Source of the DNA: UBA6663 sp044226485
GTDB lineage: Bacteria; Chloroflexota; Anaerolineae; Anaerolineales; UBA6663
Length of the DNA: 64,000 nucleotides
NCBI GenBank assembly: GCA_044226485.1
Contig: JBGAGY010000009.1
Location: 62,001 to 126,000, forward strand
Direction: 5' to 3'
Made by a program: the position numbers and the translations under genes. Each line of letters begins with the position of its first letter. Positions within the stretch are counted from its first letter, which is position 1. Under the pieces are notes generated by a model, which was not told the DNA's origin, did not search any database, and saw only the letters and a list, made by a program, of their open reading frames with translations. Positions 34,685 to 42,317 of the stretch are shown piece by piece.

Positions 34685-35776
34685 ATGTCCCTTGCTCTTG
34701 TGCATGACTGGCTCAACCAGATCGGCGGCGCCGAAGACGTGCTGGAGAAGCTGGTGGGGCAGTATCCGGGCGCTCCGATCTACACGTCGATCTACGCCCC
34801 TGAGTTGATGCCGGCGGCGTATCGACAGTGGCCGATCAAGACCTCGTTCATGGATCGGCTGCCCGGCGTGCATCGCCATCATCAGCCGTATCTGCCGTTG
34901 TATCCATTGGCGTTCGAACGCTTCGACCTCAGCGGCCACCGTGTGATCCTGTCGAACAAGAGCGGCTTCTGTCACGGTGTGCGCAAGCCCGAAGGCGCGA
35001 CGCACGTCTGCTATTGCCTGACGCCGACGCGCTATGTCTGGGGCTTCGACGACTATGCCACGCGCGAAGGCCTGAGCCCGGCTGTGCGTATGGCGCTGCG
35101 GCCCCTGCTGGCCTGGCTGCGCGGATGGGACCTGCGGGCCGCAGCCGGCGTCGACACCTTCATCGCCATCTCGACCGCCGTGCAGGATCGCATCCGCCGG
35201 GTCTACAAGCGCGAGTCGGCGATCATCTATCCGCCGGTCGACATTGCGCGCTTCACTCAAACTCCGGCCACTGACAAGCGCCGCTATCTGCTCAGCCTTG
35301 GGCGCCTGATCCCGTACAAGCGCGTCGATCTGGCTGTCGAGGCCTGCACGCGGCTCGGCCTCGAATTGTGGGTGGCGGGATCCGGCCGTGATCGCGAGCG
35401 CCTCGAGCGCCTGGCCGGGCCGACGGTGCGCTTCCTCGGGCGCGTGCCTGACGCCGACGTGCCGGGGCTGTTCGCCAACGCCCGCGCCTTCATCTTCCCC
35501 GGGCTCGAAGACTTCGGCATCGCGCCGGTGCAGGCACTCGCGGCTGGCACGCCGGTGGTCGCCTTCGCCAGAGGCGGGGCGCTCGACACGGTTCAGGACG
35601 GCCGAAACGGCGTGCTGTTCGCCGAGCAGACCGTCGACAGCCTGGCGGCCGCGCTCGAGAGGCTGGATGGGCTAGAATTCGATCGCGCCGCCATCGCAGC
35701 GACGGCTGCGCCGTTCGACACTCAGGTGTTTTTGGACCAGATCGCTGACGCGGTGAACGCTGCAGCGGCGCGCTGA
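34685..35776 (+). CDS. family 4 glycosyltransferase
   Basis: 363 residues, GT-B fold. N-terminal MSLALVHDWLNQIGGAEDVLEKL and C-terminal donor site with LLSLGRLIPYKRVDLAVEA, FLGRVPDADVPGLFANARAFIFPGLEDFGIAPVQALAAGTPVVAF, the E-x7-E region of GT4 retaining enzymes. Likely extends the exopolysaccharide unit. The 60 nt upstream are an octamer repeat with no Shine-Dalgarno sequence, and the in-frame ATG at 34625 overlaps rnhB. Confidence 0.92.
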   Translation: MSLALVHDWLNQIGGAEDVLEKLVGQYPGAPIYTSIYAPELMPAAYRQWPIKTSFMDRLPGVHRHHQPYLPLYPLAFERFDLSGHRVILSNKSGFCHGVRKPEGATHVCYCLTPTRYVWGFDDYATREGLSPAVRMALRPLLAWLRGWDLRAAAGVDTFIAISTAVQDRIRRVYKRESAIIYPPVDIARFTQTPATDKRRYLLSLGRLIPYKRVDLAVEACTRLGLELWVAGSGRDRERLERLAGPTVRFLGRVPDADVPGLFANARAFIFPGLEDFGIAPVQALAAGTPVVAFARGGALDTVQDGRNGVLFAEQTVDSLAAALERLDGLEFDRAAIAATAAPFDTQVFLDQIADAVNAAAAR

Positions 35777-35791
35777 CACGTCGGGGGCTTC

Positions 35792-36472
35792 ATGACCATC
35801 ACGCTTCCATTGATCGGGCGGTTCCTCAAACGCTGGTGGTGGCTGATCGTGCTGCCGGGCCTCGTCGCAGCGGCGTATACCGTCGCCACCTATCCCCTCA
35901 ACCGACCGGCCAGCTATGCGCTGACGATTCGCTTCTCGGCCGGTGACAGCACGCCCGGCCCGGCCACTGCGGACTTCGACTCGACTTACTACAGCTACCT
36001 TTCATCTGAATACATCGTCGCCAACCTGAAGGACTGGACGCGGACGGGAGCCTTCATGAGCGCGGTCAGCGACGAACTGGCGGCCGAGGGCATCACGGCC
36101 ACTCCAGCCGACGTGGCCGGCCAGATCACGGCGGCCGACAGTGACCGCAGCATCCTGTACGTGTTCTTTGGCGGCCCTGACCCCGAACGCCTGACGGCCA
36201 TTGCCAACGCCGCGATCCGCGTCCTTGAGACACGCAACGCCGAGGCGCTTGCGCCGCTCAACGGCGAAAACGCCAAAGTGGTCGCGCTCGACGTGCCGGC
36301 CCCTGGCGCGACCACGTCAGGGCTCCGCGACCAACTCGAGCCGCTGCTGCGCGTCGCGCTCGGCTTCGCCGTCGGGCTCGTCCTCGCGCTGGCCGCCTGG
36401 GCGCTCGATCCGCGGGTCTATGACAGCCACGACCTCAGCAAACTGCCGCTCTTGGGGCGGATACCGCGGTAG
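35792..36472 (+). CDS. Wzz-type chain-length/CapA-like membrane protein 1
   Basis: 226 residues with one helix near the N-terminus (WWLIVLPGLVAAAYTVATY) and one near the C-terminus (LLRVALGFAVGLVLALAAWAL) flanking an external domain, the topology of Wzz/YveK polysaccharide copolymerases. The sequence after the second helix (DPRVYDSHDLSKLPLLGRIPR) is the short cytosolic tail that contacts the tyrosine-kinase partner. 15 nt after the GT4 gene; followed by an octamer repeat. Confidence 0.78.
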   Translation: MTITLPLIGRFLKRWWWLIVLPGLVAAAYTVATYPLNRPASYALTIRFSAGDSTPGPATADFDSTYYSYLSSEYIVANLKDWTRTGAFMSAVSDELAAEGITATPADVAGQITAADSDRSILYVFFGGPDPERLTAIANAAIRVLETRNAEALAPLNGENAKVVALDVPAPGATTSGLRDQLEPLLRVALGFAVGLVLALAAWALDPRVYDSHDLSKLPLLGRIPR

Positions 36473-36474
36473 GC

Positions 36475-36574
36475 GGGTAGTCAAGTAGTCGAGTAGTCGA
36501 GTAGTCAAGTAGTCGAGTAGTCGGGTAGTCGGTTGTATCAAAGACTACCCGACTACTTGACTACCTGACTACTC
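36475..36574. repeat. octamer inverted repeat between the two Wzz-like genes (unit GAGTAGTC)
   Basis: Seven 8-mers on the left (36475-36530: GGGTAGTC, AAGTAGTC, GAGTAGTC twice, AAGTAGTC, GAGTAGTC, GGGTAGTC) face four complementary 8-mers on the right (36543-36574: GACTACCC, GACTACTT, GACTACCT, GACTACTC) across a 12-nt loop. The same unit occurs at 38028-38145. Confidence 0.9.
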
Positions 36575-36638
36575 CACTAAAATGTCACGTTTCTGTGTCC
36601 ATTCACGCCGCGGCGGTGGATGGCAGAGACCCCTATGC

Positions 36639-36644
36639 TAGAAT
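36639..36644 (+). promoter_or_regulatory. -10 box of the second wzz-like gene, leaderless type
   Basis: TAGAAT ends 8 nt before the ATG at 36653; no Shine-Dalgarno sequence. Confidence 0.5.
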
Positions 36645-36652
36645 GACCGGCG

Positions 36653-37369
36653 ATGTCCGTCACTGATCTTCTGTCGCTGTTGAGGCGTCGCGGTTGGATC
36701 GTGCTGCTGGCTGCGGCACTGACCGCCGCCAGTGCTTTCGTCTTCAGCCGGCTGCAACCCACTGTCTATCAATCGACCATCGTGGTCAGCGTCACGCCGT
36801 CACGGCCCGACCTGGGGTTGGCGGAGGCGTCGATCCGGCTCCTGCGCAACTACGTCTCGTACATCCACACGCGGGCCTTCGCCCAAAAAGTGATTGACGC
36901 GCGGCATCTCGACCTGACGGCCGACGATCTGCTTGGCAATGTCACGATCGACAGCGACGAGTCGCGCCTGATCGTCCAGATCGACGTGCGCAATCAGAAC
37001 GGCGACCTGGCCAACGACGTCGCCAGCGCCTGGGCTTCAGAGTTCGTCGGCTGGCGGCAGACCGAGAACGCCAAGGTTCGACGCGAAGACCAGGTCGACG
37101 CTCAAATCGTCGACGCTCCGAAGTATTCGCTTTACAGCCCGCGTACGACGATCAATGTACTGGCGGGTGGCATCCTCGGCGCCATCATCGGGGCCGTGAT
37201 CGTGTTCGTGTTGGAATATTTCGCCGCGGCCTACGTCCGCACTCGCCAGGATCTGGAGCGCGGGCTTGGCCTGCCGCTGCTGGCGGCGCTGCCGGCCGGG
37301 GCCGAGCGCGGCCCGCAGGCCCAGGAACGTCGCCGCCCCGACGAGGCGCGACAGGCGCCGACGCGCTGA
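36653..37369 (+). CDS. Wzz-type chain-length determinant protein 2
   Basis: 238 residues: DLLSLLRRRGWIVLLAAALTAAS opens the Wzz domain, the external part carries VSVTPSRPDLG and coiled-coil-prone helices, and a second helix (about 165-190) is followed by RTRQDLERGLGLPLLAALP. The latter is the cytosolic segment linked to the BY-kinase in fused or split co-polymerases. The cpsD-like gene follows 16 nt later, so the two form the split Wzc-like pair. Confidence 0.85.
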   Translation: MSVTDLLSLLRRRGWIVLLAAALTAASAFVFSRLQPTVYQSTIVVSVTPSRPDLGLAEASIRLLRNYVSYIHTRAFAQKVIDARHLDLTADDLLGNVTIDSDESRLIVQIDVRNQNGDLANDVASAWASEFVGWRQTENAKVRREDQVDAQIVDAPKYSLYSPRTTINVLAGGILGAIIGAVIVFVLEYFAAAYVRTRQDLERGLGLPLLAALPAGAERGPQAQERRRPDEARQAPTR

Positions 37370-37385
37370 TCGGCCGGAGTCACCC

Positions 37386-38021
37386 ATGACGCCATCGCTG
37401 CTGACCCTGACCCAACCGAATTCGCCGGCCGCAGAGGCCTATCGCACCCTGCGCAGCAACCTGATCTTTGCCAGCATCGAGCAGCCGCTGCAGACCCTCG
37501 TCGTCACGTCGGCTGCGGCCGACGAAGGCAAGAGCGTGGCCCTGGCCAACCTCGCCGTCGTGATGGCCCAGGGCGGCCGCCGCACGATCCTGGTCGATTG
37601 CGACCTGCGCAAGCCGCGCCAGCACGTCCTCTTTGGCGTGCCAAACGTGGCGGGCTTCAGCGAATGGATGACAGAATCGGCCGGCGCTCCGCCTGCGCTG
37701 ACCACGATCCCGGGCGTGGCGGATCTGCAACTCCTGCCGGCCGGCTCCGCGAAGGCCAATCCGGCGGACCTGCTCACCTCACCGCGGATCCGCGAGTTGA
37801 TCACCAGCCTCAAATCCCAGGCGGACTTTGTGTTGTTCGATGCCGCGCCGCTGCTGGCCGTCTCGGACGCGGCGTTGTTGGCCGCCCACCTCGACGGCGC
37901 CGTCCTCGTGGTGACTTCGGGCCAGGCCCGCCGCGACGACGTTCAGCGGGCGCGCGAAATGCTCGAGAAAATCCGCGTCCGTGTGGTCGGCGCTGTGCTG
38001 ACCAACGCGCCGCAGGAATAG
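37386..38021 (+). CDS. CpsD/CapB-family tyrosine-kinase-like ATPase
   Basis: 211 residues. Bacterial tyrosine kinase P-loop: VVTSAAADEGKSVALANLA (Walker A), TILVDCDLRKPRQH (Walker A') and FVLFDAAPLLAVSDA (Walker B). The usual C-terminal tyrosine cluster is absent: the protein stops at VLTNAPQE, so cyclic autophosphorylation on a tail is unlikely. It should pair with the upstream Wzz-type protein to control polymer length and export. ATG 37386 starts the domain; the longer frame overlaps the upstream gene. Confidence 0.88.
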   Translation: MTPSLLTLTQPNSPAAEAYRTLRSNLIFASIEQPLQTLVVTSAAADEGKSVALANLAVVMAQGGRRTILVDCDLRKPRQHVLFGVPNVAGFSEWMTESAGAPPALTTIPGVADLQLLPAGSAKANPADLLTSPRIRELITSLKSQADFVLFDAAPLLAVSDAALLAAHLDGAVLVVTSGQARRDDVQRAREMLEKIRVRVVGAVLTNAPQE

Positions 38022-38027
38022 TCGGGC

Positions 38028-38145
38028 GAGTAGTCCGGTAGTCCCGTAGTCGGGAGGTCGGCCTACTGGTATCGTGTCCCCGATATGTGGCCAGACCGGC
38101 TACCTGACTATTCAACTACGTGACTACTCGACTACAGGACTAACC
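38028..38145. repeat. octamer inverted repeat between cpsD-like gene and rfbA (unit GAGTAGTC)
   Basis: The left side reads GAGTAGTC, CGGTAGTC, CCGTAGTC, GGGAGGTC (38028-38059). The right side reads GACTATTC, AACTACGT, GACTACTC, GACTACAG, GACTAACC (38106-38145), ending 2 nt before the rfbA ATG. The central 46 nt are unrelated to the copy at 36475. Confidence 0.85.
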
Positions 38146-38147
38146 GC

Positions 38148-39215
38148 ATGAAAGGCTTGATTCTCTCGGGTGGAAAAGGCACGCGCCTGCGCCCACTGAC
38201 CCACACCCGCGCCAAGCAATTGATCCCAGTGGCAAACGAGCCCGTGTTGTTCCGCGTGATCCGGGCCATCCGCGACGCAGGCATCAGCGAGATCGGCATC
38301 GTCGTCGGCGATACCGAGCCCGAGATCCGCGAGGCGGTCGGTGACGGTTCGCGCTGGGGCGTGTCGATCACGTACATCCGTCAGAGCGCGCCGGCCGGGC
38401 TGGCGCACGCCGTCAAAGAATCACTGCCCTTCATCGGCGACGATCGCTTCGTCATGTTCCTGGGCGACAACGTCATCCAGGGCGGCATCAGCCCGCTCAT
38501 CCGCCAGTTCGCGGAGAGCAGCTGGAACAGCCAGATCGTGCTCAAGCGCGTGCCCAACCCGAGTTCCTTCGGCGTGGCCGAGCTGAATGCCGATGGCTCG
38601 ATCAAGCGCCTCGTCGAGAAGCCCAAGAACCCGCCGTCGGACCTGGCGCTGGTCGGCATCTATATGTTCGACGAGCATATTCGTGAGGCTGTGCACGCCA
38701 TTCAACCGTCGGCGCGCGGCGAGCTCGAGATCACCGACGCGATCCAGTGGCTTGTGACGCAGGGCTACGCCGTGCATCCGTACGTGCACGAGGGCTGGTG
38801 GATCGACACCGGCAAGAGCGTCGACATGCTTTCGGCCAACGACCACGTCCTCGAAGAGCTCAAGCCATACTGCGCCGGCACCGTCGACGCTGCCTCGAAC
38901 GTGGATCCGCGCGTGACCATCGAGGCCGGGGCCGAGATCATCAACAGCGTGGTCCGCGGGCCGACGATCATTGGCGAAGGCGTGCGCATCGTCAACAGCT
39001 ACGTCGGGCCTTTCACGTCGATCTATCATCACGTGGTCGTCGAGAACAGCGAAATCGAGCACGCCATCGTGCTGGAGCATTCCAAGATCCTCAACGTCGC
39101 CGGGCGCATCCAGGATTCGCTCATCGGCCGCGAGGCCATCGTTCAGCACACTCAGCGCCGACCCGCAGCGCTGCAAATGCACCTTGGCGATTACTCGCAG
39201 GTGGATCTACCGTAG
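38148..39215 (+). CDS. rfbA: glucose-1-phosphate thymidylyltransferase (long form)
   Basis: Makes dTDP-glucose from dTTP and glucose-1-phosphate. 355 residues. The nucleotidyltransferase domain (about 1-240) has LILSGGKGTRLRPLTHTRAKQLIPVANEPV, MFLGDNVIQGG, VEKPKNPPSDLALVGIYMF and EGWWIDTGK. The last 110 residues are a left-handed beta-helix (IEAGAEIINSVVRGPTIIGEG), as in the archaeal/chloroflexal RmlA long form. Directs flux to the rfbB product. Translation starts directly behind an octamer repeat. Confidence 0.93.
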   Translation: MKGLILSGGKGTRLRPLTHTRAKQLIPVANEPVLFRVIRAIRDAGISEIGIVVGDTEPEIREAVGDGSRWGVSITYIRQSAPAGLAHAVKESLPFIGDDRFVMFLGDNVIQGGISPLIRQFAESSWNSQIVLKRVPNPSSFGVAELNADGSIKRLVEKPKNPPSDLALVGIYMFDEHIREAVHAIQPSARGELEITDAIQWLVTQGYAVHPYVHEGWWIDTGKSVDMLSANDHVLEELKPYCAGTVDAASNVDPRVTIEAGAEIINSVVRGPTIIGEGVRIVNSYVGPFTSIYHHVVVENSEIEHAIVLEHSKILNVAGRIQDSLIGREAIVQHTQRRPAALQMHLGDYSQVDLP

Positions 39216-39216
39216 G

Positions 39217-39299
39217 AGGCGTCAGGCGTCGGGCGTCAGGCGTCAGTAGAGGCGGCTCTTGTCGCCGCCCTGACGCCTGACGCCCGACGCCCGACGCCT
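39217..39299. repeat. heptamer inverted repeat between rfbA and rfbB (unit AGGCGTC)
   Basis: The left arm 39217-39246 (AGGCGTC, AGGCGTC, GGGCGTC, AGGCGTC, AG) pairs with 39270-39299 at 29 of 30 positions. An inner GGCGGC/GCCGCC stem sits in the loop. The left arm is 29/30 identical to the copy between groES and groEL, 33 kb away. Confidence 0.92.
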
Positions 39300-39320
39300 C
39301 ACTTGAGGCTTCCCAACGAC

Positions 39321-40331
39321 ATGAAGAATCTCCTCGTTACCGGCGCGGCCGGCTTCATCGGCTCGAACTTCGTTCACCATATGCTGGCGAAGTATCAAGG
39401 CTACAAGATCGTGGTCTTCGACAAGTTGACGTATGCCGGGCGGCGCGAGAACCTCAAGGCGGCCGAGGGCAACCCGCAGTTCGCGTTCGTGCGGGGCGAC
39501 ATCTGCGACAACGCAGCCGTCGAGGCCGCGATCCGCGAGCACGCCATCGATACGATCGTGCACTTCGCGGCCGAGAGCCACGTCGATCAGTCGATCCACA
39601 GCCCGATGGTGTTCACCGAGGCCAACGTGACGGGCACGCATGTGCTCCTCGAGGCCGCGCGCCGGAACAAACTCGAGCGCTTCCATCACATCAGCACCGA
39701 CGAAGTCTACGGCGCGATCCCGGCGCCGAACCGCTCGAAGGAGGGCGACCCCTTCGAGCCGCGCAGCCCATACTCGGCCAGCAAGGCCGCGGCCGAGCAC
39801 CTGGTCTACGCCTACTTCATCACTTACGGCCTGGCGACGACGATCACGCGCGGCTCGAACAACATCGGGCCGTTCCATTATCCCGAGAAGGCCGTGCCGC
39901 TCTTCACGACCAATGCCATCGACAACCTGCCGCTGCCGATCTACGGCGACGGCAAGCAGATGCGCGATTATCAGTACGTCGGCGATCACTGCGAGGGCAT
40001 CGACCTTGTGCTGCACAAAGGCGTGCTGGGCGAGGCCTACAACGTCGGCACTGGCGTCGAGACCCACAACATCGACATGGCCCACAAGATCCTGGCTATC
40101 CTCGGCAAGCCCGAGAGCCTGATCACGCACGTCGCGGACCGCGTCGGTCACGACCGGCGCTACGCCCTCGACGTCAGCAAGCTCAAGGCGCTCGGCTGGG
40201 TGCCGCGTAACACCTTCGATCAGGCGCTCGAGAAGACCGTCAAATGGTTCGTCGAGAACGAGTGGTGGTGGCGGCCGATCAAGTCGGGCGAGTTCAAGGC
40301 CTGGTACGACAAGAACTACTCGGCCAGGTGA
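39321..40331 (+). CDS. rfbB: dTDP-glucose 4,6-dehydratase
   Basis: Converts dTDP-glucose to dTDP-4-keto-6-deoxyglucose. 336 residues with the NAD-binding TGAAGFIGSNFVHHML, HFAAESHVDQSI, STDEVYGA, the YSASKAAAEHLV catalytic Tyr-x3-Lys, TRGSNNIGPFHYPEKAVPLF and DYQYVGDHCEGI. Complete and canonical. An in-frame TTG at 39303 lies next to the repeat, so ATG 39321 is preferred. Last gene of the exopolysaccharide locus. Confidence 0.96.
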   Translation: MKNLLVTGAAGFIGSNFVHHMLAKYQGYKIVVFDKLTYAGRRENLKAAEGNPQFAFVRGDICDNAAVEAAIREHAIDTIVHFAAESHVDQSIHSPMVFTEANVTGTHVLLEAARRNKLERFHHISTDEVYGAIPAPNRSKEGDPFEPRSPYSASKAAAEHLVYAYFITYGLATTITRGSNNIGPFHYPEKAVPLFTTNAIDNLPLPIYGDGKQMRDYQYVGDHCEGIDLVLHKGVLGEAYNVGTGVETHNIDMAHKILAILGKPESLITHVADRVGHDRRYALDVSKLKALGWVPRNTFDQALEKTVKWFVENEWWWRPIKSGEFKAWYDKNYSAR

Positions 40332-40373
40332 GGCGCCGGCGGCGCCAGCAGCGCTGACGAACGACGAATAACG

Positions 40374-40411
40374 AACGGCGAAGGGGGAATGGCCATTCCC
40401 CCTTCGCCGTT
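40374..40411. terminator. perfect 38-bp palindrome, end of the exopolysaccharide locus
   Basis: AACGGCGAAGGGGGAATGG (40374-40392) and its exact complement (40393-40411) abut without a spacer and are followed by a short T-rich stretch. Probably the terminator of rfbB. Confidence 0.75.
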
Positions 40412-40511
40412 TTGTGTTCTGTGCACCCGTGAAGCGACTGGACCGCGATCGTCGGTTGCGCCGCGTCCCGCGTTGTATTCTCGTGCGCCGCCTCTCGTGT
40501 GCCGCGCCCAG

Positions 40512-40779
40512 CCGCTCCGCGTGTCGTCCAGAATGCCCGGCCACACGCGTGGCGTGTCATCCGGAGCGCCCTTGATCTGCGCCATCCAACGTGCGTAATG
40601 AGTGCGAAGGATCTCCTTTCGGGCTCCTTTGTCCGTGGAAGGGTTGTTGCCAGAGCCATGCGAGTCTTCGGAGGAGATCCTTCGCGCTCATTCAGCGAGT
40701 CTCGACTTCCAAGAGGGCTAGGCGCTCTGGATGACACGCCACGCGTGAGGCCAGGCGCTCTGGATGACACGCGGAGCGG
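40512..40779. repeat. large imperfect inverted repeat in a 766-bp non-coding gap
   Basis: A 59-nt left arm (40512-40570) is complementary to 40721-40779 with few mismatches. Within the right arm, GGCGCTCTGGATGACACGC occurs twice (40721 and 40754). Nested inside, GCGAAGGATCTCCT on the left matches GGAGATCCTTCGC on the right. The gap 40332-41097 holds no convincing gene; frames through it translate to low-complexity repeats resembling the well-known CHPERSE-type intergenic elements. Confidence 0.8.
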
Positions 40780-40784
40780 TTCGA

Positions 40785-40896
40785 CGTGGCAGGCTCGACG
40801 CGGCAGGCTCGACGCGGCAGGCTCGACGCGGCAGGCTCGACGTGGCAGGCTCGACGTGGCAGGCTCGACACGGCAGGCTCGACACGGCAGGCTCGA
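40785..40896. repeat. tandem array, eight copies of a 14-bp unit
   Basis: Eight 14-bp units of the form CGYGGCAGGCTCGA run without gaps (40785-40896). Only positions 2-3 vary, in runs: GT, then GC three times, GT twice, AC twice. A broken ninth unit follows. It adjoins the right arm of the inverted repeat at 40512-40779. Confidence 0.92.
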
Positions 40897-41085
40897 CACG
40901 GCGACTGGACGACAGGCAACGCATAGGAACACCACGCACAGGTTGACGAAGCATCCTGGATGACACAGAGTATGAGGGGGGCGCGACGTGGCCAATGGCC
41001 GTCAACTCTGGCTTCCGGATTGCCTCCTCCTCACATGGCAGGCGGCCACGCTGAGCGAACAGCCACACATCCTTCGTCATTCGTC

Positions 41086-41091
41086 TATCAT
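41086..41091 (+). promoter_or_regulatory. -10 box of the APH-like gene, leaderless type
   Basis: TATCAT ends 6 nt before the GTG start at 41098; no Shine-Dalgarno sequence. Confidence 0.5.
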
Positions 41092-41097
41092 TGACGC

Positions 41098-42009
41098 GTG
41101 TCACGCTCCCTCGTCATCCCCGCTGACTTCCGGCAACGCTTTGTCGATGTGTACGGGCCCATGGGCATGGAGATGCTGGCCCACTTGCCCGAACGAGTCG
41201 AAAAGTGGGAAGGGCGGTTGGGGCTCAAGGGTCTGAAGCTTGTGGACGGCCTGTCGTATAACCTCGTGTTCTTTGGTGAGACGGCGGCCGGTCAGCCGGT
41301 CGTGTTGAAGGCGGCGCCGGAGCCCGAGCCCCTGGCCAGCGAAGCGGCAGCGTTGATCGGCTTTGGTCCAAATCGCGCGGCGGCCGTGCTCGATGTCCGG
41401 CTCGACGACGGCCTGCTGCTGACCGAAAGGCTACTTCCCGGAACGCAGCTGTCGCGGGTCGCCACTGAGCGTCAGGCGCTCGACACCGTCGTGACGCTCT
41501 TCTCGGACGGTTGGCCAGCGCCGGACCCAAGGGTGGTCGATGACGTCGGGTCGTTTACGCAGGCGCTTGAACGCGTCGCCGAGTCATCCGGGCCGCTTGA
41601 CCCCGGGTTGATGCGTGAGGCCATAGATGTGCGGAAGGCTCTGCTGGCGGATCCCGCCGAGGTCAGGCTTCTGCATGGCGATCTTCACTACGACAACATC
41701 CTGGTGGATGGCCGGCGCGGCTTTCGGCTGATCGATCCCAAAGGGCTGCGCGGCGACCCGTTGTTCGATCTGGGCTACCTGGTCAGCCGGGTTCAACCGC
41801 TCGGGGTGGATGCGTTGCCGCTCAGTCGCGCGGTTGCACTGCGGCTCGACGTGTTGGCCGGAGCCTTCGGGTGTGAGGCGAAGCGACTGGCTGCCTGGGC
41901 GTTTGTGGCGGCGGCGCTGTCAGTGGTCTGGACGCTCGAAGATCATGGCCATGTCAGCGCCGTCGAGATCGACGTGCTGAGCCAGCTGGCCGCGGTTTTG
42001 GGCGGTTGA
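41098..42009 (+). CDS. aminoglycoside/streptomycin phosphotransferase-like kinase
   Basis: 303 residues of the APH(6)/hydroxyurea-phosphotransferase type: GLSYNLVFFGETAAGQPVVLKAAPEPEPLASEAAAL (ATP-binding Lys and Glu), LLHGDLHYDNILVDGRRGFRLIDPKGLRGDPLFDLGYLVS (HGDxxxxN catalytic loop and DPKG metal site). Such proteins may phosphorylate an aminoglycoside or an ordinary metabolite; resistance cannot be inferred. Single gene with its own leaderless promoter after the repeat-rich gap. Confidence 0.85.
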   Translation: MSRSLVIPADFRQRFVDVYGPMGMEMLAHLPERVEKWEGRLGLKGLKLVDGLSYNLVFFGETAAGQPVVLKAAPEPEPLASEAAALIGFGPNRAAAVLDVRLDDGLLLTERLLPGTQLSRVATERQALDTVVTLFSDGWPAPDPRVVDDVGSFTQALERVAESSGPLDPGLMREAIDVRKALLADPAEVRLLHGDLHYDNILVDGRRGFRLIDPKGLRGDPLFDLGYLVSRVQPLGVDALPLSRAVALRLDVLAGAFGCEAKRLAAWAFVAAALSVVWTLEDHGHVSAVEIDVLSQLAAVLGG

Positions 42010-42169
42010 GCTTTTCCAGATGATTGTGGCGCTGAGCTCCGGCGAAAACCTGGTCGATGAAACGGTCGGGCGTTCGCGCGACAGCAACGGCGTTGTGGTC
42101 GAGAGGGAGACAGAAGACTTGCTGACCGCTTGGCTTAATCGGAGTGGGTGCGCCTAATTTGCGCTGTTT

Positions 42170-42223
42170 CTAAGCTAATCTTAGCGTTTGTGAATGTAGC
42201 CACGATAATGCTCATGATACAAT
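42170..42223 (+). promoter_or_regulatory. AT-rich promoter region of citrate synthase
   Basis: TACAAT at 42218-42223 is a good -10 box, with no clear -35 at the normal distance. Upstream, CTAAG-CTAAT-CTTAG (42170-42184) is a small palindrome that could be an operator. The 308-bp gap 42010-42317 holds this region and the leader, no gene. Confidence 0.5.
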
Positions 42224-42264
42224 CGACTTTGTATGAGTTGGACGAAGTCCACATCAAGACGATT

Positions 42265-42296
42265 CGCCGGTCGCCGTGGTGCGTGCCGGCGTTTTT
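42265..42296 (+). promoter_or_regulatory. terminator-like hairpin in the citrate synthase leader
   Basis: CGCCGG (42265-42270) pairs with CCGGCG (42286-42291) and TTTTT follows at 42292-42296, only a few bases before GGAGGAG and 22 nt before the ATG. A possible attenuator. Confidence 0.5.
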
Positions 42297-42317
42297 AATG
42301 GAGGAGTTCAGCTTCCT

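Noticed and set aside
40389..41104. Several frames of 60-150 codons on both strands in the rfbB-APH gap
   Set aside because: They translate the inverted repeats and the 14-bp array into low-complexity CHPER/RACRVEP-type strings and have no initiation signals.
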